From assembly GCF_001403735.1 (NCBI RefSeq), contig NZ_CXPG01000009.1:186001-250000 (forward strand): a stretch of DNA of 64,000 bases, given 5' to 3'. This DNA is from Jannaschia rubra (GTDB lineage Bacteria; Pseudomonadota; Alphaproteobacteria; Rhodobacterales; Rhodobacteraceae). Every line of letters begins with the position of its first letter. Within the stretch, counting starts at the first letter, position 1. The notes below the pieces were generated by a model. The model was not told the DNA's origin. It did no database searches and saw nothing but the letters and a program-made list of their open reading frames with translations. Made by a program: the position numbers and the translations under genes. Positions 1-8,314 of this stretch are shown one piece after another.

Positions 1-1
1 C

Positions 2-388
2 TCACCCGAGCGGCGGCTGGCGTCGATGGACGTCCGGGCCGTCCGCATCCCCGGCGCGGACGGGGACCTGACCGCGATGGCCGACCATACGCCGACCATC
101 ACCTCGCTGCGCCCCGGCATCCTGACCGTCGAAACGGGGTCGGGCGAGGAAAGCTATGCCGTCACGGGCGGTTTCGCCGAGATCGGCGCGGGCGTCACCG
201 TGCTGGCCGAACGGGCACTGCATGTGAAGGACGTGACCCAGGCCGTCTTCGACGACTGGGTCGAGGAAGCCCACGCAGCCCATAAGGAGGCGCCCGAGGA
301 TGCCGTCGATTCGGCGGCCAAGCTGGTTGCCGACATGGTGGCCATCGGTGGGCATATCGGTCTGAACCCGAAACAGTCCAACCTCTGA
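2..388 (+). CDS. atpC: ATP synthase F1 subunit epsilon, 5' end outside window
   Basis: Epsilon subunit of the F-type ATP synthase, part of the central rotor stalk at the cytoplasmic face of the membrane. The reading frame is already open at base 2 and begins with SPERRLAS, a conserved stretch near the N-terminus of alphaproteobacterial epsilon subunits, so the true start lies a few codons before the window. The next part, [20 protein letters not shown], is the conserved beta-sandwich core. The ATG at 26 is therefore internal. The gene is normally the last of atpHAGDC, which fits the strong terminator directly after it; the F0 genes lie separately near 40.5 kb. Confidence 0.93.
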   Translation, partial: SPERRLASMDVRAVRIPGADGDLTAMADHTPTITSLRPGILTVETGSGEESYAVTGGFAEIGAGVTVLAERALHVKDVTQAVFDDWVEEAHAAHKEAPEDAVDSAAKLVADMVAIGGHIGLNPKQSNL

Positions 389-422
389 CGTCGTCGTCCT
401 GCCGGATGACCGGCCAATAGTT

Positions 423-453
423 AAAGTCCCGGGCAACCCCGGGACTTTTTTTT
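423..453 (+). terminator. Rho-independent terminator after atpC
   Basis: A perfect 11-bp stem (AAAGTCCCGGG at 423-433 and CCCGGGACTTT at 438-448) with a CAAC loop runs into a row of eight T at 446-453. It lies 35 bases after the atpC stop and closes the F1 operon. Confidence 0.95.
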
Positions 454-517
454 GGGCGCCCGTATGGTCGTCGCCGAAAAGGCGCCGCAGACCGACTCGC
501 GGCGGCATGGGAGGGTC

Positions 518-868
518 ATGCGCAAGCTGCGGAACCATCTGATCGGCGTCCAGCAGGGCAGCCACATCATGTTCTCGGACTTCGAGGACGGTGGCCCCAT
601 GTGGACGGGAACGGGGCCGCGCGAGGTCCGCATCCGGGTGCCCTTCGACGAGCCGTTCAAGACGCCGCCCGTCATCATCGCCTGCCTTGCGATGTTCGAC
701 ATCGACGAGGCGACGAACCAGCGCGTCGACCTGACGCACGGTGAGGTCACCACCACCGCATTCGACCTCGTATTCCGCACCTGGGGCGACACTCGCGTCG
801 CCCGCGCCCGCGCCGACTGGACCGCCATGGGCGAGGTGCGCGCCGACGACGAATGGGATATCGACTGA
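518..868 (+). CDS. H-type lectin domain protein
   Basis: Protein of 116 residues that looks like a stand-alone H-type lectin domain, a beta-sandwich that binds N-acetylgalactosamine in animal lectins. Supporting features are the opening IMFSDFEDGGPMWTGTGPRE, the phrase VPFDEPFKTPPVIIAC and the aromatic-rich end with FRTWGDTRVARARADWTAMG. There is no signal peptide. An open frame extends upstream to a TTG inside the atpC terminator, but the ATG at 518 is preceded by GGGAGG at a good distance and starts where the domain starts, so I chose it. The role is unknown; such small lectin proteins occur in many Rhodobacterales. It is upstream of the aminotransferase with a 52-base gap. Confidence 0.7.
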   Translation: MRKLRNHLIGVQQGSHIMFSDFEDGGPMWTGTGPREVRIRVPFDEPFKTPPVIIACLAMFDIDEATNQRVDLTHGEVTTTAFDLVFRTWGDTRVARARADWTAMGEVRADDEWDID

Positions 869-920
869 GGGGATTTGACACCGCGGCCTGCTGGCGTCCT
901 ATGGAGGTCGGAGGTGTCCC

Positions 921-2261
921 ATGCGCGACCACAATTTCCTGACCGAGATGAACGCCCGCCACCTGTGGCACCCGATGGCCCATCCGGGCGAGATGCAGGC
1001 CCAGCCGCCCCGCGTCATCACCGGAGGTGCCGGCGTGACGATCACCGATATGGACGGCCATACGACCATCGATGCCGTGGGCGGCCTCTGGAACGTCAAC
1101 CTCGGCTATTCCTGCGAGCCGATCAAGGCGGCCATCGCCGACCAGCTCGGCCGCCTGCCGTACTACTCGGCCTTCAAGGGCACCACCAACGACGCCGCCA
1201 TCGAGCTTTCGGTCCGCATGGCCGAAATGTTCGCCCCCGACGGTCTGAGCCGCGTCTTCTTCACCTCGGGCGGGTCCGACAGCGTTGATACCGCGCTGAA
1301 GCTGGCGCGGCAGTATCACCGGCTGCGTGGCGAGGCGGGGCGGACGAAGTTCATCGCCCTCCGCAAGGGCTATCACGGCACCCATTGGGGCGGCGCCTCG
1401 GTCAACGGCAACCCGCAGTTCCGCGCGCCTTACGAGCCGCTGCTGCCCGGCTGCTTCCACGTGCCGGCCCCGTATCTCTATCGCAATCCCTTCGACGAGA
1501 CGGATCACGACCGGCTGTCGGCCCTCTGCCTCGCCGCGCTCGACGCCGAGATCGAGATGCAGGTTCCCGGCACCGTCGCCGCCTTCATCATGGAGCCGGT
1601 GCTGGGTGCCGGGGGCGTCATCGTGCCGCCGCCGGGCTTCATGGCGGGCGCGCGCGAGATCTGCGACCGCCACGGCGTCCTGCTCATCGCGGACGAGGTC
1701 ATCACCGGCTTCGGCCGCACGGGGGATGTATCGGGCAGCCGGCACTGGGGCGTGAAGCCCGACCTGATGACCCTCGCGAAGGCCATGACCTCCGGCTACT
1801 TCCCCATGGGCGCGGTGATGGTCGCCGACCGCTTGGCCGGGACGTTCGAGGGGGAGGGCGGCGCGATGATCGGCACCGGCTACACCTATTCCGGCCATCC
1901 CGTCGGATGCGCCGCCGCGCTCGCCTGTCTGGAGGAGACGGAGCGGCTCGCACTTTGGGATCGCGCCGCCCGCCGGGGCGCACGCCTCAAGGCCGGGTTG
2001 CACGACCTGGCGCAGCGGCACGAGGCCATCGGCGACGTCCGCGGCGAGGGGCTGATGTGCGCTCTCGAAATCGTGTCCGACCGCGATGCACGGACGGCGG
2101 CGCCTGACCTCGCCGGCCGCATCTTCGAGGCGACCTACAAGGCGGGCGTGATGGTCCGTTGGTCGGGCACGAACCTCGTCATGTCGCCCCCGCTGATCCT
2201 GGAGGACGCCGACTGCGACCGCATCATCGCCGCACTCGACGAGGGGCTGTCGGTGTCGTGA
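921..2261 (+). CDS. Class III (omega) aminotransferase, PLP-dependent
   Basis: Fold-type I aminotransferase of 446 residues, the usual length for omega-amino acid:pyruvate or diamine transaminases. The PLP-binding pair is visible: Asp258 in LLIADEVITGFGRTG and the Schiff-base Lys287 in TLAKAMTSGYFPMGAVM. The glycine-rich FTSGGSDSVDTALK around residue 115 binds the cofactor phosphate. The start at 921 has GGAGGT about ten bases upstream. The exact amine donor cannot be read from sequence; taurine, beta-alanine or polyamine substrates are all possible. Its stop overlaps the GTG start of the following GAPDH gene, so the two are translated together. Confidence 0.85.
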   Translation: MRDHNFLTEMNARHLWHPMAHPGEMQAQPPRVITGGAGVTITDMDGHTTIDAVGGLWNVNLGYSCEPIKAAIADQLGRLPYYSAFKGTTNDAAIELSVRMAEMFAPDGLSRVFFTSGGSDSVDTALKLARQYHRLRGEAGRTKFIALRKGYHGTHWGGASVNGNPQFRAPYEPLLPGCFHVPAPYLYRNPFDETDHDRLSALCLAALDAEIEMQVPGTVAAFIMEPVLGAGGVIVPPPGFMAGAREICDRHGVLLIADEVITGFGRTGDVSGSRHWGVKPDLMTLAKAMTSGYFPMGAVMVADRLAGTFEGEGGAMIGTGYTYSGHPVGCAAALACLEETERLALWDRAARRGARLKAGLHDLAQRHEAIGDVRGEGLMCALEIVSDRDARTAAPDLAGRIFEATYKAGVMVRWSGTNLVMSPPLILEDADCDRIIAALDEGLSVS

Positions 2262-3244
2262 AGGTCTTCATCAACGGCTTCGGACGCATCGGCCGGTCGA
2301 TCCTGCGCGCGCATTTCAAAGGCGCAGGCGCGGGGATCGAGGTAGTGGGCATCAACGACATCGCTCCGCTCGAGACCTGCGCATATCTCTTCCGCTACGA
2401 CAGCGTCTTCGGACCCTGGCCCGGCACGGTCGGGACGGCGGAGGATGCGCTGATCGTCGACGGCCGGACGATCCCCTTTCATCGCACGCCCGACCTGCGG
2501 ACGCTCGATCTCGGCGGGATCGATCTGGTCATGGAATGCACCGGTCGCGCCGACACCCGGCCGGAGGTGGAGCGTGGTCTTCTGGCCGGGGCGGGGCGCG
2601 TCCTGATGTCGGGGCCATCGGCCGTCGCCGATGCCACCGTGGTGCTGGGGGCCAACGATCATATCCTCGATCCCGCGCACCGCATCGTGTCGAACGCCAG
2701 TTGCACCACCAACGCGGTGGCGCCGCTTCTTGCCGTGCTCGATGCGGCCTTCGGCGTCGTGGCCGGGTCGATGACGACGATCCACTGTTATACCGGCAGC
2801 CAGCCCACGGTCGACATGGCCCTGGGCGGACCGCTGGCGCGGTCGCGGGCCGCCGCGCTGTCGATGGTGCCGACAACCACTTCGGCGGGCAAGCTGGTGG
2901 ATCAGGTGCTGCCGCATCTGGCCGGACGCGTGCCATGCCAGTCGGTTCGGGTGCCGGTGGCAAGCGTCTCGGCCGTGGACCTGTCGTTCCTGCCGTCCCG
3001 TCCCGCGACCGTGGAAGGGGTCAACGCCGCATTGCGCGATGTCGGCGGAGTGATCGGGGTCGAAGATGCACCCCTCGTCAGTTCCGACCTGCGCGGCCGG
3101 TCCGAGAGCTTCATCCAGGCCTCCGCCGAAACGCGGGTCGGGGAGGGCGGTCTGGTCCGGGTGTTCGGCTGGTATGACAACGAATGGGGCTTCGCCAACA
3201 GGATGATCGAACTGGGCCTGAAGATGGGTGCGCCTAGAGAATGA
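2258..3244 (+). CDS. Glyceraldehyde-3-phosphate (or erythrose-4-phosphate) dehydrogenase family
   Basis: NAD(P)-dependent phosphorylating aldehyde dehydrogenase of 328 residues. It begins with the dinucleotide-binding FINGFGRIGRS, has the catalytic Cys149 in SNASCTTN and His176 in MTTIHCYTG, both at the classical GAPDH numbers, and ends with the family signature WYDNEWGFANRM. The GTG start overlaps the aminotransferase stop (GTGA), which argues against the longer frame beginning at 2159. The loop after the helix carries SQPTVD where many GAPDHs have DQ, so substrate may differ. It is probably an additional paralogue: central gap genes normally lie near pgk or tkt. The end overlaps the convergent SMP-30 gene by 11 bases. 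Confidence 0.85.
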   Translation: MKVFINGFGRIGRSILRAHFKGAGAGIEVVGINDIAPLETCAYLFRYDSVFGPWPGTVGTAEDALIVDGRTIPFHRTPDLRTLDLGGIDLVMECTGRADTRPEVERGLLAGAGRVLMSGPSAVADATVVLGANDHILDPAHRIVSNASCTTNAVAPLLAVLDAAFGVVAGSMTTIHCYTGSQPTVDMALGGPLARSRAAALSMVPTTTSAGKLVDQVLPHLAGRVPCQSVRVPVASVSAVDLSFLPSRPATVEGVNAALRDVGGVIGVEDAPLVSSDLRGRSESFIQASAETRVGEGGLVRVFGWYDNEWGFANRMIELGLKMGAPRE

Positions 3245-4097
3245 CGCGATACTCGGCCTGTCCTCGGACGGGCATGTCCGCGACCCAGGTCCGGCCACCG
3301 CCCGCGTGATGGTCGATGGCCCCGTCGTCCAGACCCTCGGTGGCCGAGGTGACGAACAGCCGCCGCAGGTCCGATCCTCCGAAGGCCGGGCAGGTGGTAT
3401 GGGCGGCGCCGCATGCAAGCGACCGCAAGAATCGGCCGTCCGGGCCATGGCAGGCCACCCGCCACCCGCCCCACTGCGCGATCCAGAGGTTGCCCTCCGC
3501 GTCGCAGACCGCCCCGTCCGGCTTGAGACCCACGCCCGAGAAGTCCGCGAAGACCTCCGGCCGCCCCGAGGGCCAGCCCGCGCGGTCGATGGCCTGCTTC
3601 CAGACGACGCCCTTGGCGGTGTCCGAGAAATAGGCCAGGTCGCCGGCGGGCGCGAAGCAGATCGAGTTGGGTGTGGTGATGTCGCGGAACAATTGCCGCA
3701 CCTCGCCGCGGAAGTAGCGATAGAGGGCCCCCGCTCCCGGCTCGCCCGAAAGGCCCATGGTGCCGATCCAGAAACCGCCCAGCGGATCGGCCCGCCCGTC
3801 GTTCGACCGATTGCCCGGCTGATCCGCCTCCAGATCGACGATCCGCTCGCGCCGGCCGTCGCGGATGTCGAAATGCCAGAGCGCCGTCTGCCCCGCGACC
3901 ATCAGGCTGTCCCGGTCGATCCAGCCTGCCGCGCTCACCTTCTCGTCCCAGTCCCAGTCCAGCTGCGTGTCACCGTCACGCGACAGGAGCTTCTGCCCCG
4001 TGATGTCGAACCAGAACAGCTGCTCCCGCTCCGGGTGCCAGAGCGGACCCTCACCCAGTGCGCAGACCCGATCGTCGAAAACCCGCGCCTGCGTCAT
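3234..4097 (-). CDS. SMP-30/gluconolactonase family lactonase
   Basis: Six-bladed beta-propeller lactonase of 287 residues, expected to open aldonolactones such as galactono- or arabino-lactone in the cytoplasm. Family landmarks are CALGEGPLWHPE near the N-terminus (metal-binding Glu), RSNDGRADPLGGFWIGTM (metal Asn and substrate Arg region), TTPNSICFAP and LKPDGAVCDAEGNLWIAQWG (Asn and Asp ligands). Its ATG overlaps the stop of the KDPGal aldolase gene by four bases, so both belong to one sugar-acid operon. Substrate is inferred only from that neighbour. Confidence 0.88.
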   Translation of the reverse strand: MTQARVFDDRVCALGEGPLWHPEREQLFWFDITGQKLLSRDGDTQLDWDWDEKVSAAGWIDRDSLMVAGQTALWHFDIRDGRRERIVDLEADQPGNRSNDGRADPLGGFWIGTMGLSGEPGAGALYRYFRGEVRQLFRDITTPNSICFAPAGDLAYFSDTAKGVVWKQAIDRAGWPSGRPEVFADFSGVGLKPDGAVCDAEGNLWIAQWGGWRVACHGPDGRFLRSLACGAAHTTCPAFGGSDLRRLFVTSATEGLDDGAIDHHAGGGRTWVADMPVRGQAEYRVIL

Positions 4098-4714
4098 GCC
4101 ATGATCCCCCGGCCTGCGGCACGGTCATAGGCTTCGACGATACGGGTGGCACAGGACGCAATCTCCGACGCCGGCAGGCCCGGCACATAACAGGCGGTTC
4201 CCAGCCCGAAGCCGTCGGCGCCGGCCTCCAGCCATTCGGCGAAGGTTTCCGGCGCCGCGCCCCCCACGGCATAGACCTGAGTGCCCACGGGCAGGACCGC
4301 GCGCATCGCCCGCAGGCCCGATGGCCCGGCGAGCGACCCCGGAAAGAGCTTGAGCCCCGTGGCCCCGGCGCGCAACGCGGCGAAGGCTTCGGTGGGGGTC
4401 AGGACGCCGGGCCAGCTTTGCAGGCCCAGCGTCCGCGTGGCGGCGATGACCTCGGCGTCGAAGTTGGGCGAGACGATCAGTCGTCCCCCGGCCTCGGCCA
4501 CCGAATGAACCTCGGACGCCGCAAGGACGGTGCCCGCGCCGATCAGCGCCCGGTCGCCATAGGCATCCGCCATCGCCGAAATCGAGCTGAGCGGCTCGGG
4601 CGAGTTCAGCGGCACCTCGATCATCGTGATGCCCGCCTCGATCAGGGCGGCGCAGGCGGCGATGGACTCGGCCGGGGTGATGCCCCGAAGAATGGCGATC
4701 AGGGGTCTTGTCAT
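4094..4714 (-). CDS. dgoA: 2-dehydro-3-deoxy-6-phosphogalactonate aldolase
   Basis: Class I aldolase of 206 residues that splits 2-keto-3-deoxy-6-phosphogalactonate into pyruvate and glyceraldehyde-3-phosphate, the last step of the De Ley-Doudoroff galactose route. The opening PLIAILRGITPAESIA, the catalytic Glu in MIEVPLNSPEPLSSI, the GAGTVL phosphate loop, and the Schiff-base Lys in GATGLKLFPGS are all present. LNSP rather than the LRTP of KDPG aldolases favours the galactonate enzyme. It lies directly downstream of a broken dgoK and upstream of the lactonase gene, so the pathway order is conserved although the kinase is not. Confidence 0.9.
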   Translation of the reverse strand: MTRPLIAILRGITPAESIAACAALIEAGITMIEVPLNSPEPLSSISAMADAYGDRALIGAGTVLAASEVHSVAEAGGRLIVSPNFDAEVIAATRTLGLQSWPGVLTPTEAFAALRAGATGLKLFPGSLAGPSGLRAMRAVLPVGTQVYAVGGAAPETFAEWLEAGADGFGLGTACYVPGLPASEIASCATRIVEAYDRAAGRGIMA

Positions 4715-5067
4715 GGCATGTCCTTCGCAAGTGTCGGCCTGGCCGGTGTCGTCTTGCCGGCACGATCCGCTGGTCGAGACGCCGGTCTCCCGTCGACGCG
4801 CGCATCGGCTCGCCCGTCACCCGAGGGCAGGGAACCTGCGGAAGGAAACCTCCATCCGCCCCTGCCGGGTCCCGACCGCGCCGCAGGCCAGGATGCGCGT
4901 CGTCCCTTCTGTCCCGTCGCCCGCGAGGTCGAGCCGCGCAGGCCCGAACATGTCCGACGACAGCATGTCCACACCCTCTCGGACCGGGGCTCGAGCGCCT
5001 CCTGTCCGTCCATGAGGGTCAGGCGCAGGGCGTCTCTGGCCCGGTCGGCGGCGATCCAGCGTGTCAT
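4715..5067 (-). pseudogene. dgoK: Remnant of 2-dehydro-3-deoxygalactonokinase (dgoK)
   Basis: The frame opening at 5067 gives MTRWIAADRARDALRLTLMD, which resembles the DgoK start (WIAVDWGTxxLRxWxMDG). After about 30 codons the likeness moves to another frame, which reads RILACGAVGTRQGRMEVSF, like the ACGMVGARQGWxEAPY block of DgoK, and then meets a TGA. The change needs one lost base near 4975-4985. About 200 residues of the roughly 300-residue enzyme are missing altogether, so this is a decayed gene, not only a sequencing slip. It sits exactly where dgoK sits in intact dgoK-dgoA operons. A working kinase may lie elsewhere. Confidence 0.75.
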
Positions 5068-5296
5068 GTCAGCCTGTTACCACGACTTCTCCGCCGACGA
5101 CCATGGCCCATGCAGCGCCGTTCCAGGATCTGTCGGAGGCGCTCCACCCGGCATCTTCCTGTTCCAAATACTCCCGCCGGAGGCTCCCGCCCTCCCGATC
5201 TTGGCACCGTCGCGTCGGCAGGCCGCCCCTGCCGGTTGACGGACCCGCCCCGCGCCGTCCACAGGAACGGAGGCAAGGCTGGAGGAAGACGCACGC

Positions 5297-5875
5297 ATGA
5301 ACGGATTTCTGACCGTCGTCCGCGCCCTGGGCGCCGTCAATGCGGGCGCGCTGAGGGTGGGTCGATGGGTCGGCGTGGCCTGCATGTTCCTGATGGTGGT
5401 CTTCATCCTGATCCAGGTCTTCTGGCGCTATGTCCTGTCGAACCCGTTGCCCTGGCCAGAGGAGGCGGCGCGGTTCCTGATGCTGTGGCTCATGGTGGTG
5501 GCGCCCACGGCCTGGCGGCGGGGCGGGTTCGTGGCGATCGACATGATCCGGCTGATCCTGCCGCGCGGGGTCGCGGTGGTCCTGACCCTCGCGCTCCTCG
5601 CTCTGTCGTTTCTGGTGCTGGTGACGGCCGTGCAAATCGGCTGGTCCGAGGTCACGGGGTTGGCAGGCAGGTTCAAGTCGTCGTCCCTCTATTATCCGAC
5701 GGGCGACGGATGGGCCAAGCTGCCGCTCGGCTGGATGATGGCGTCGCTGCTGGCGGGGTTCGTCCTGCTCGCCTCCGTCACGGTCGAGTTGATGCTGCGG
5801 CAGGTCGCGGTGATGCTCGGCGCAGGCGACCGCCTGCCCGCGGTCCCGCAAGCCGACCCCGTGGGGGCAGAATAG
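5297..5875 (+). CDS. dctQ: TRAP transporter small membrane subunit
   Basis: Small permease subunit (DctQ type, 192 residues) of a tripartite ATP-independent periplasmic transporter. It has four hydrophobic spans, with the first two at about residues 23-45 and 55-75, and the family phrase FWRYVLSNPLPWPEEAARFLMLWLMV around residues 45-70. The ATG is preceded by GGAGGA. The gene overlaps none of its neighbours but is followed after one base by dctM, giving the usual Q-M-P order. The cargo is probably a sugar acid or related carboxylate, inferred from the surrounding genes. Confidence 0.92.
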   Translation: MNGFLTVVRALGAVNAGALRVGRWVGVACMFLMVVFILIQVFWRYVLSNPLPWPEEAARFLMLWLMVVAPTAWRRGGFVAIDMIRLILPRGVAVVLTLALLALSFLVLVTAVQIGWSEVTGLAGRFKSSSLYYPTGDGWAKLPLGWMMASLLAGFVLLASVTVELMLRQVAVMLGAGDRLPAVPQADPVGAE

Positions 5876-5876
5876 G

Positions 5877-7169
5877 ATGCTGGTCTGGTTCCTGCCGCTG
5901 TTTCTCGTCCTTCTGATGGTCGGGCTGCCGGTGTTCTTCGCGCTCCTGGCCGCGCCCGGCGTCATGCTGGTGCTGAACGGACAGGAACGCGACCTGACGC
6001 TTCTCTATCGCAACGTCTACAACGGGATGGACAGCTTTCCGCTGATGGCGATCCCCTTCTTCCTGCTCGCCGGAGAGATGATGAACCGGGGCGGCATCAC
6101 CCAGCGCCTCGTCGAGTTCAGCCAGGCCCTCGTCGGACATTTCCGCGCCGGTCTGGCGCAGGTCAACATCCTGTCGTCGATGCTCTTCGCGGGCCTCTCG
6201 GGGTCGGCGGTGGCGGATACCTCGGCCCTGGGGGCCATGCTCATTCCGGCGATGGAGCGCGAGGGCTATTCCCGCCGCTTCGCCGCCGCCGTCACCGCGG
6301 CGTCGAGCGTCATCGGACCGATCATCCCGCCCTCGGGCATCATGATCATCTACGCCTATGTGATGGAACAGTCGGTCGCCGCTCTGTTCCTCGCGGGGAT
6401 CCTGCCGGGCATCCTCGTGGGGCTGGGCCTGATGGCGGTGACGAACATCATGGCGCGGCGCGCGCCCGGCGCCTTTCCCCCCCTGCGCCGCCGGGCCGGG
6501 TGGGGCGAGAAGGGTCAGGCGTCGCTCAAGGCGTTCTTTCCGTTGCTCACTCCGGTCATCATCCTGGGCGGCATCCTCGGCGGCGTCTTCACGCCCACCG
6601 AAGCCAGCGCCGTGGCCGTGGCCTATGCAGCCTTCATCGCGCTGTTCGTCCTTCGCACGATGACATGGCGCGACCTGCCTGAGGTGCTGTCGCGCGCGGC
6701 CATCATGTCGTCGGTGATCCTGCTTCTGGTGGGTGCGGCGCTGGCCTTCAAGACGGTCGTGGCGCTCAGCCATGCGCCGGAGGCATTGGCGTCGCTGATC
6801 CTGTCGCTGTCGGACAATCCGCTGGTCCTCCTGCTTCTCATCAACCTGCTCCTGTTCGGTGTGGGCATGTTCCTCGACGCCGGGCCAGCGATCATCATCC
6901 TCGGGCCGATCCTCGGGCCGATCTTCACCTCGCTCGGCGTGGACCCGGTGCACTTCGCCATCATCATGTCGGTGAACCTGACGGTGGGGCTGGCCACGCC
7001 GCCCATGGGCCTCGTGCTGTTCGTCGCCTCGTCGGTTAGCGGCGAGCGGGTCGAGACCATCGCCCGCGCGATCCTGCCGTTCCTTGCGGTCGAGGTGCTG
7101 GCCATCCTCCTCATCACCTATGTCCCTGCCATTTCGCTGGCCTTGCCGCGGCTGTTCGGGTTCCTATGA
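5877..7169 (+). CDS. dctM: TRAP transporter large permease subunit
   Basis: Large permease (DctM type, 430 residues), the ion-coupled transport channel of the TRAP system. It is strongly hydrophobic throughout, about 12 spans, with the conserved motifs SGSAVADTSALGAMLIPAM and IGPIIPPSGIMIIYAY in the first half and GMFLDAGPAIIILGPILGPI plus TVGLATPPMG in the second half. It begins one base after the dctQ stop. It works with DctQ in the cytoplasmic membrane and receives substrate from the periplasmic DctP encoded next. Confidence 0.95.
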   Translation: MLVWFLPLFLVLLMVGLPVFFALLAAPGVMLVLNGQERDLTLLYRNVYNGMDSFPLMAIPFFLLAGEMMNRGGITQRLVEFSQALVGHFRAGLAQVNILSSMLFAGLSGSAVADTSALGAMLIPAMEREGYSRRFAAAVTAASSVIGPIIPPSGIMIIYAYVMEQSVAALFLAGILPGILVGLGLMAVTNIMARRAPGAFPPLRRRAGWGEKGQASLKAFFPLLTPVIILGGILGGVFTPTEASAVAVAYAAFIALFVLRTMTWRDLPEVLSRAAIMSSVILLLVGAALAFKTVVALSHAPEALASLILSLSDNPLVLLLLINLLLFGVGMFLDAGPAIIILGPILGPIFTSLGVDPVHFAIIMSVNLTVGLATPPMGLVLFVASSVSGERVETIARAILPFLAVEVLAILLITYVPAISLALPRLFGFL

Positions 7170-7194
7170 TCCCGTCGAACAGGGAGAAAACGCC

Positions 7195-8250
7195 ATGAAG
7201 ATCACGTCCGTACTGACCGCCGCCGCGCTCGCCGCCATGCTGGCAATGCCCGCCACGGGGCAGAGCGTCACCCTCCGCGCGACCGCCAATTCCAACGAGA
7301 CCGATGAGGATTACGACGGTCTCGTCGTCTTCAAGGATTACGTCGAGGCTGCGTCGAACGGCGAGATCGCGGTCGAGCTGTTCATCGGCACGCAACTGTG
7401 CGGCAACGGCGCGGAATGCCTGCAAGGCGTGGCGGACGGGTCCATCGACGTCTTCGTGGCGACATCGGGCGGGGCGGCGGGGCTGTTTCCCTACATCCAG
7501 ATTTTCGATCTGCCCTATCTGATGGCCGACGACCGCATCGCGGAGGAGGTGCTGACCAACACCGACCTGACCGCGCAGATGCGTGTCCGCGCGCTGCAGG
7601 ACTCGGGCGACACGATCCGCATCATGACCATCGGCAACACCGGCGGGTGGCGCAACTTCGCCAACACCCAGCGGCGGATCGAGGGGCCGGACGACCTCAA
7701 GGGCTTGAAGGTCCGCACGGTCGTGGCCGACCTGCCGCAGGAGCTTGTCCGCACGCTCGGCGCGTCGCCCACTCCGATCCCCTGGCCCGAGCTTTTCACC
7801 TCGCTTCAGACGGGGGTGGTCGAGGGGACGAAGAACGGCATCACCGACATCATGGGCATGAAGTTCCCCGAGGCCGGCCTGCAATACCTGACGCTCGACG
7901 GTCACGCCTACATGGCCGCGATCTGGGTGATGAACAACGAGATGTTCCTGTCGCTGGACGACGACCTGAAACGCGTGATCGTCGACGGATTCCACGCGCT
8001 TCAGCAGGCGACCTTCGCCAGCCCCAAGCGCAAGTCCATCGACGCCTATGCCGATTTCGTGTCGGGGGGCGGCGATCTCTATGTGCCTACCCCCGAACAG
8101 AAGCAGGCGTTCCAGGACGCAGCGGCGCCGGTCCACGACTGGTTCGCCGCGAACGTCGACGGCGGGGAGGAGATGCTGGCCAACTTCCGCGCCGCCATCG
8201 CGCAGGCGGAGGAAAGCGTCGCCGCACGCCGCGCCGCGGAGCTGGAATGA
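7195..8250 (+). CDS. dctP: TRAP transporter periplasmic substrate-binding protein
   Basis: Periplasmic solute receptor of 351 residues in the DctP/SBP family. A Sec signal peptide (MKITSVLTAAALAAMLAMPA, cleaved near the following TGQS) precedes the mature domain. The conserved Arg that clamps the substrate carboxylate is likely the one in KGLKVRTVVADLPQELVRTL, and the segment SLQTGVVEGTKNGITDI is the typical hinge signature. AGGGAG lies about nine bases before the ATG at 7195; the longer open frame starting inside dctM would remove the signal peptide. It is the last gene of dctQMP. Ligand unknown; a galactonate- or arabinonate-like acid is an inference from context. Confidence 0.92.
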   Translation: MKITSVLTAAALAAMLAMPATGQSVTLRATANSNETDEDYDGLVVFKDYVEAASNGEIAVELFIGTQLCGNGAECLQGVADGSIDVFVATSGGAAGLFPYIQIFDLPYLMADDRIAEEVLTNTDLTAQMRVRALQDSGDTIRIMTIGNTGGWRNFANTQRRIEGPDDLKGLKVRTVVADLPQELVRTLGASPTPIPWPELFTSLQTGVVEGTKNGITDIMGMKFPEAGLQYLTLDGHAYMAAIWVMNNEMFLSLDDDLKRVIVDGFHALQQATFASPKRKSIDAYADFVSGGGDLYVPTPEQKQAFQDAAAPVHDWFAANVDGGEEMLANFRAAIAQAEESVAARRAAELE

Positions 8251-8314
8251 CCGGCGATCAGGCCCCGGTCGTGGAGGGTGGTAGCACCCGCCGCACCGGA
8301 TTAGGTCTGGCGTC

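Noticed and set aside
452-517. Longer start (TTG at 452) for the H-type lectin protein
   Set aside because: The TTG lies inside the T-run of the atpC terminator, and a good ribosome site precedes the ATG at 518.
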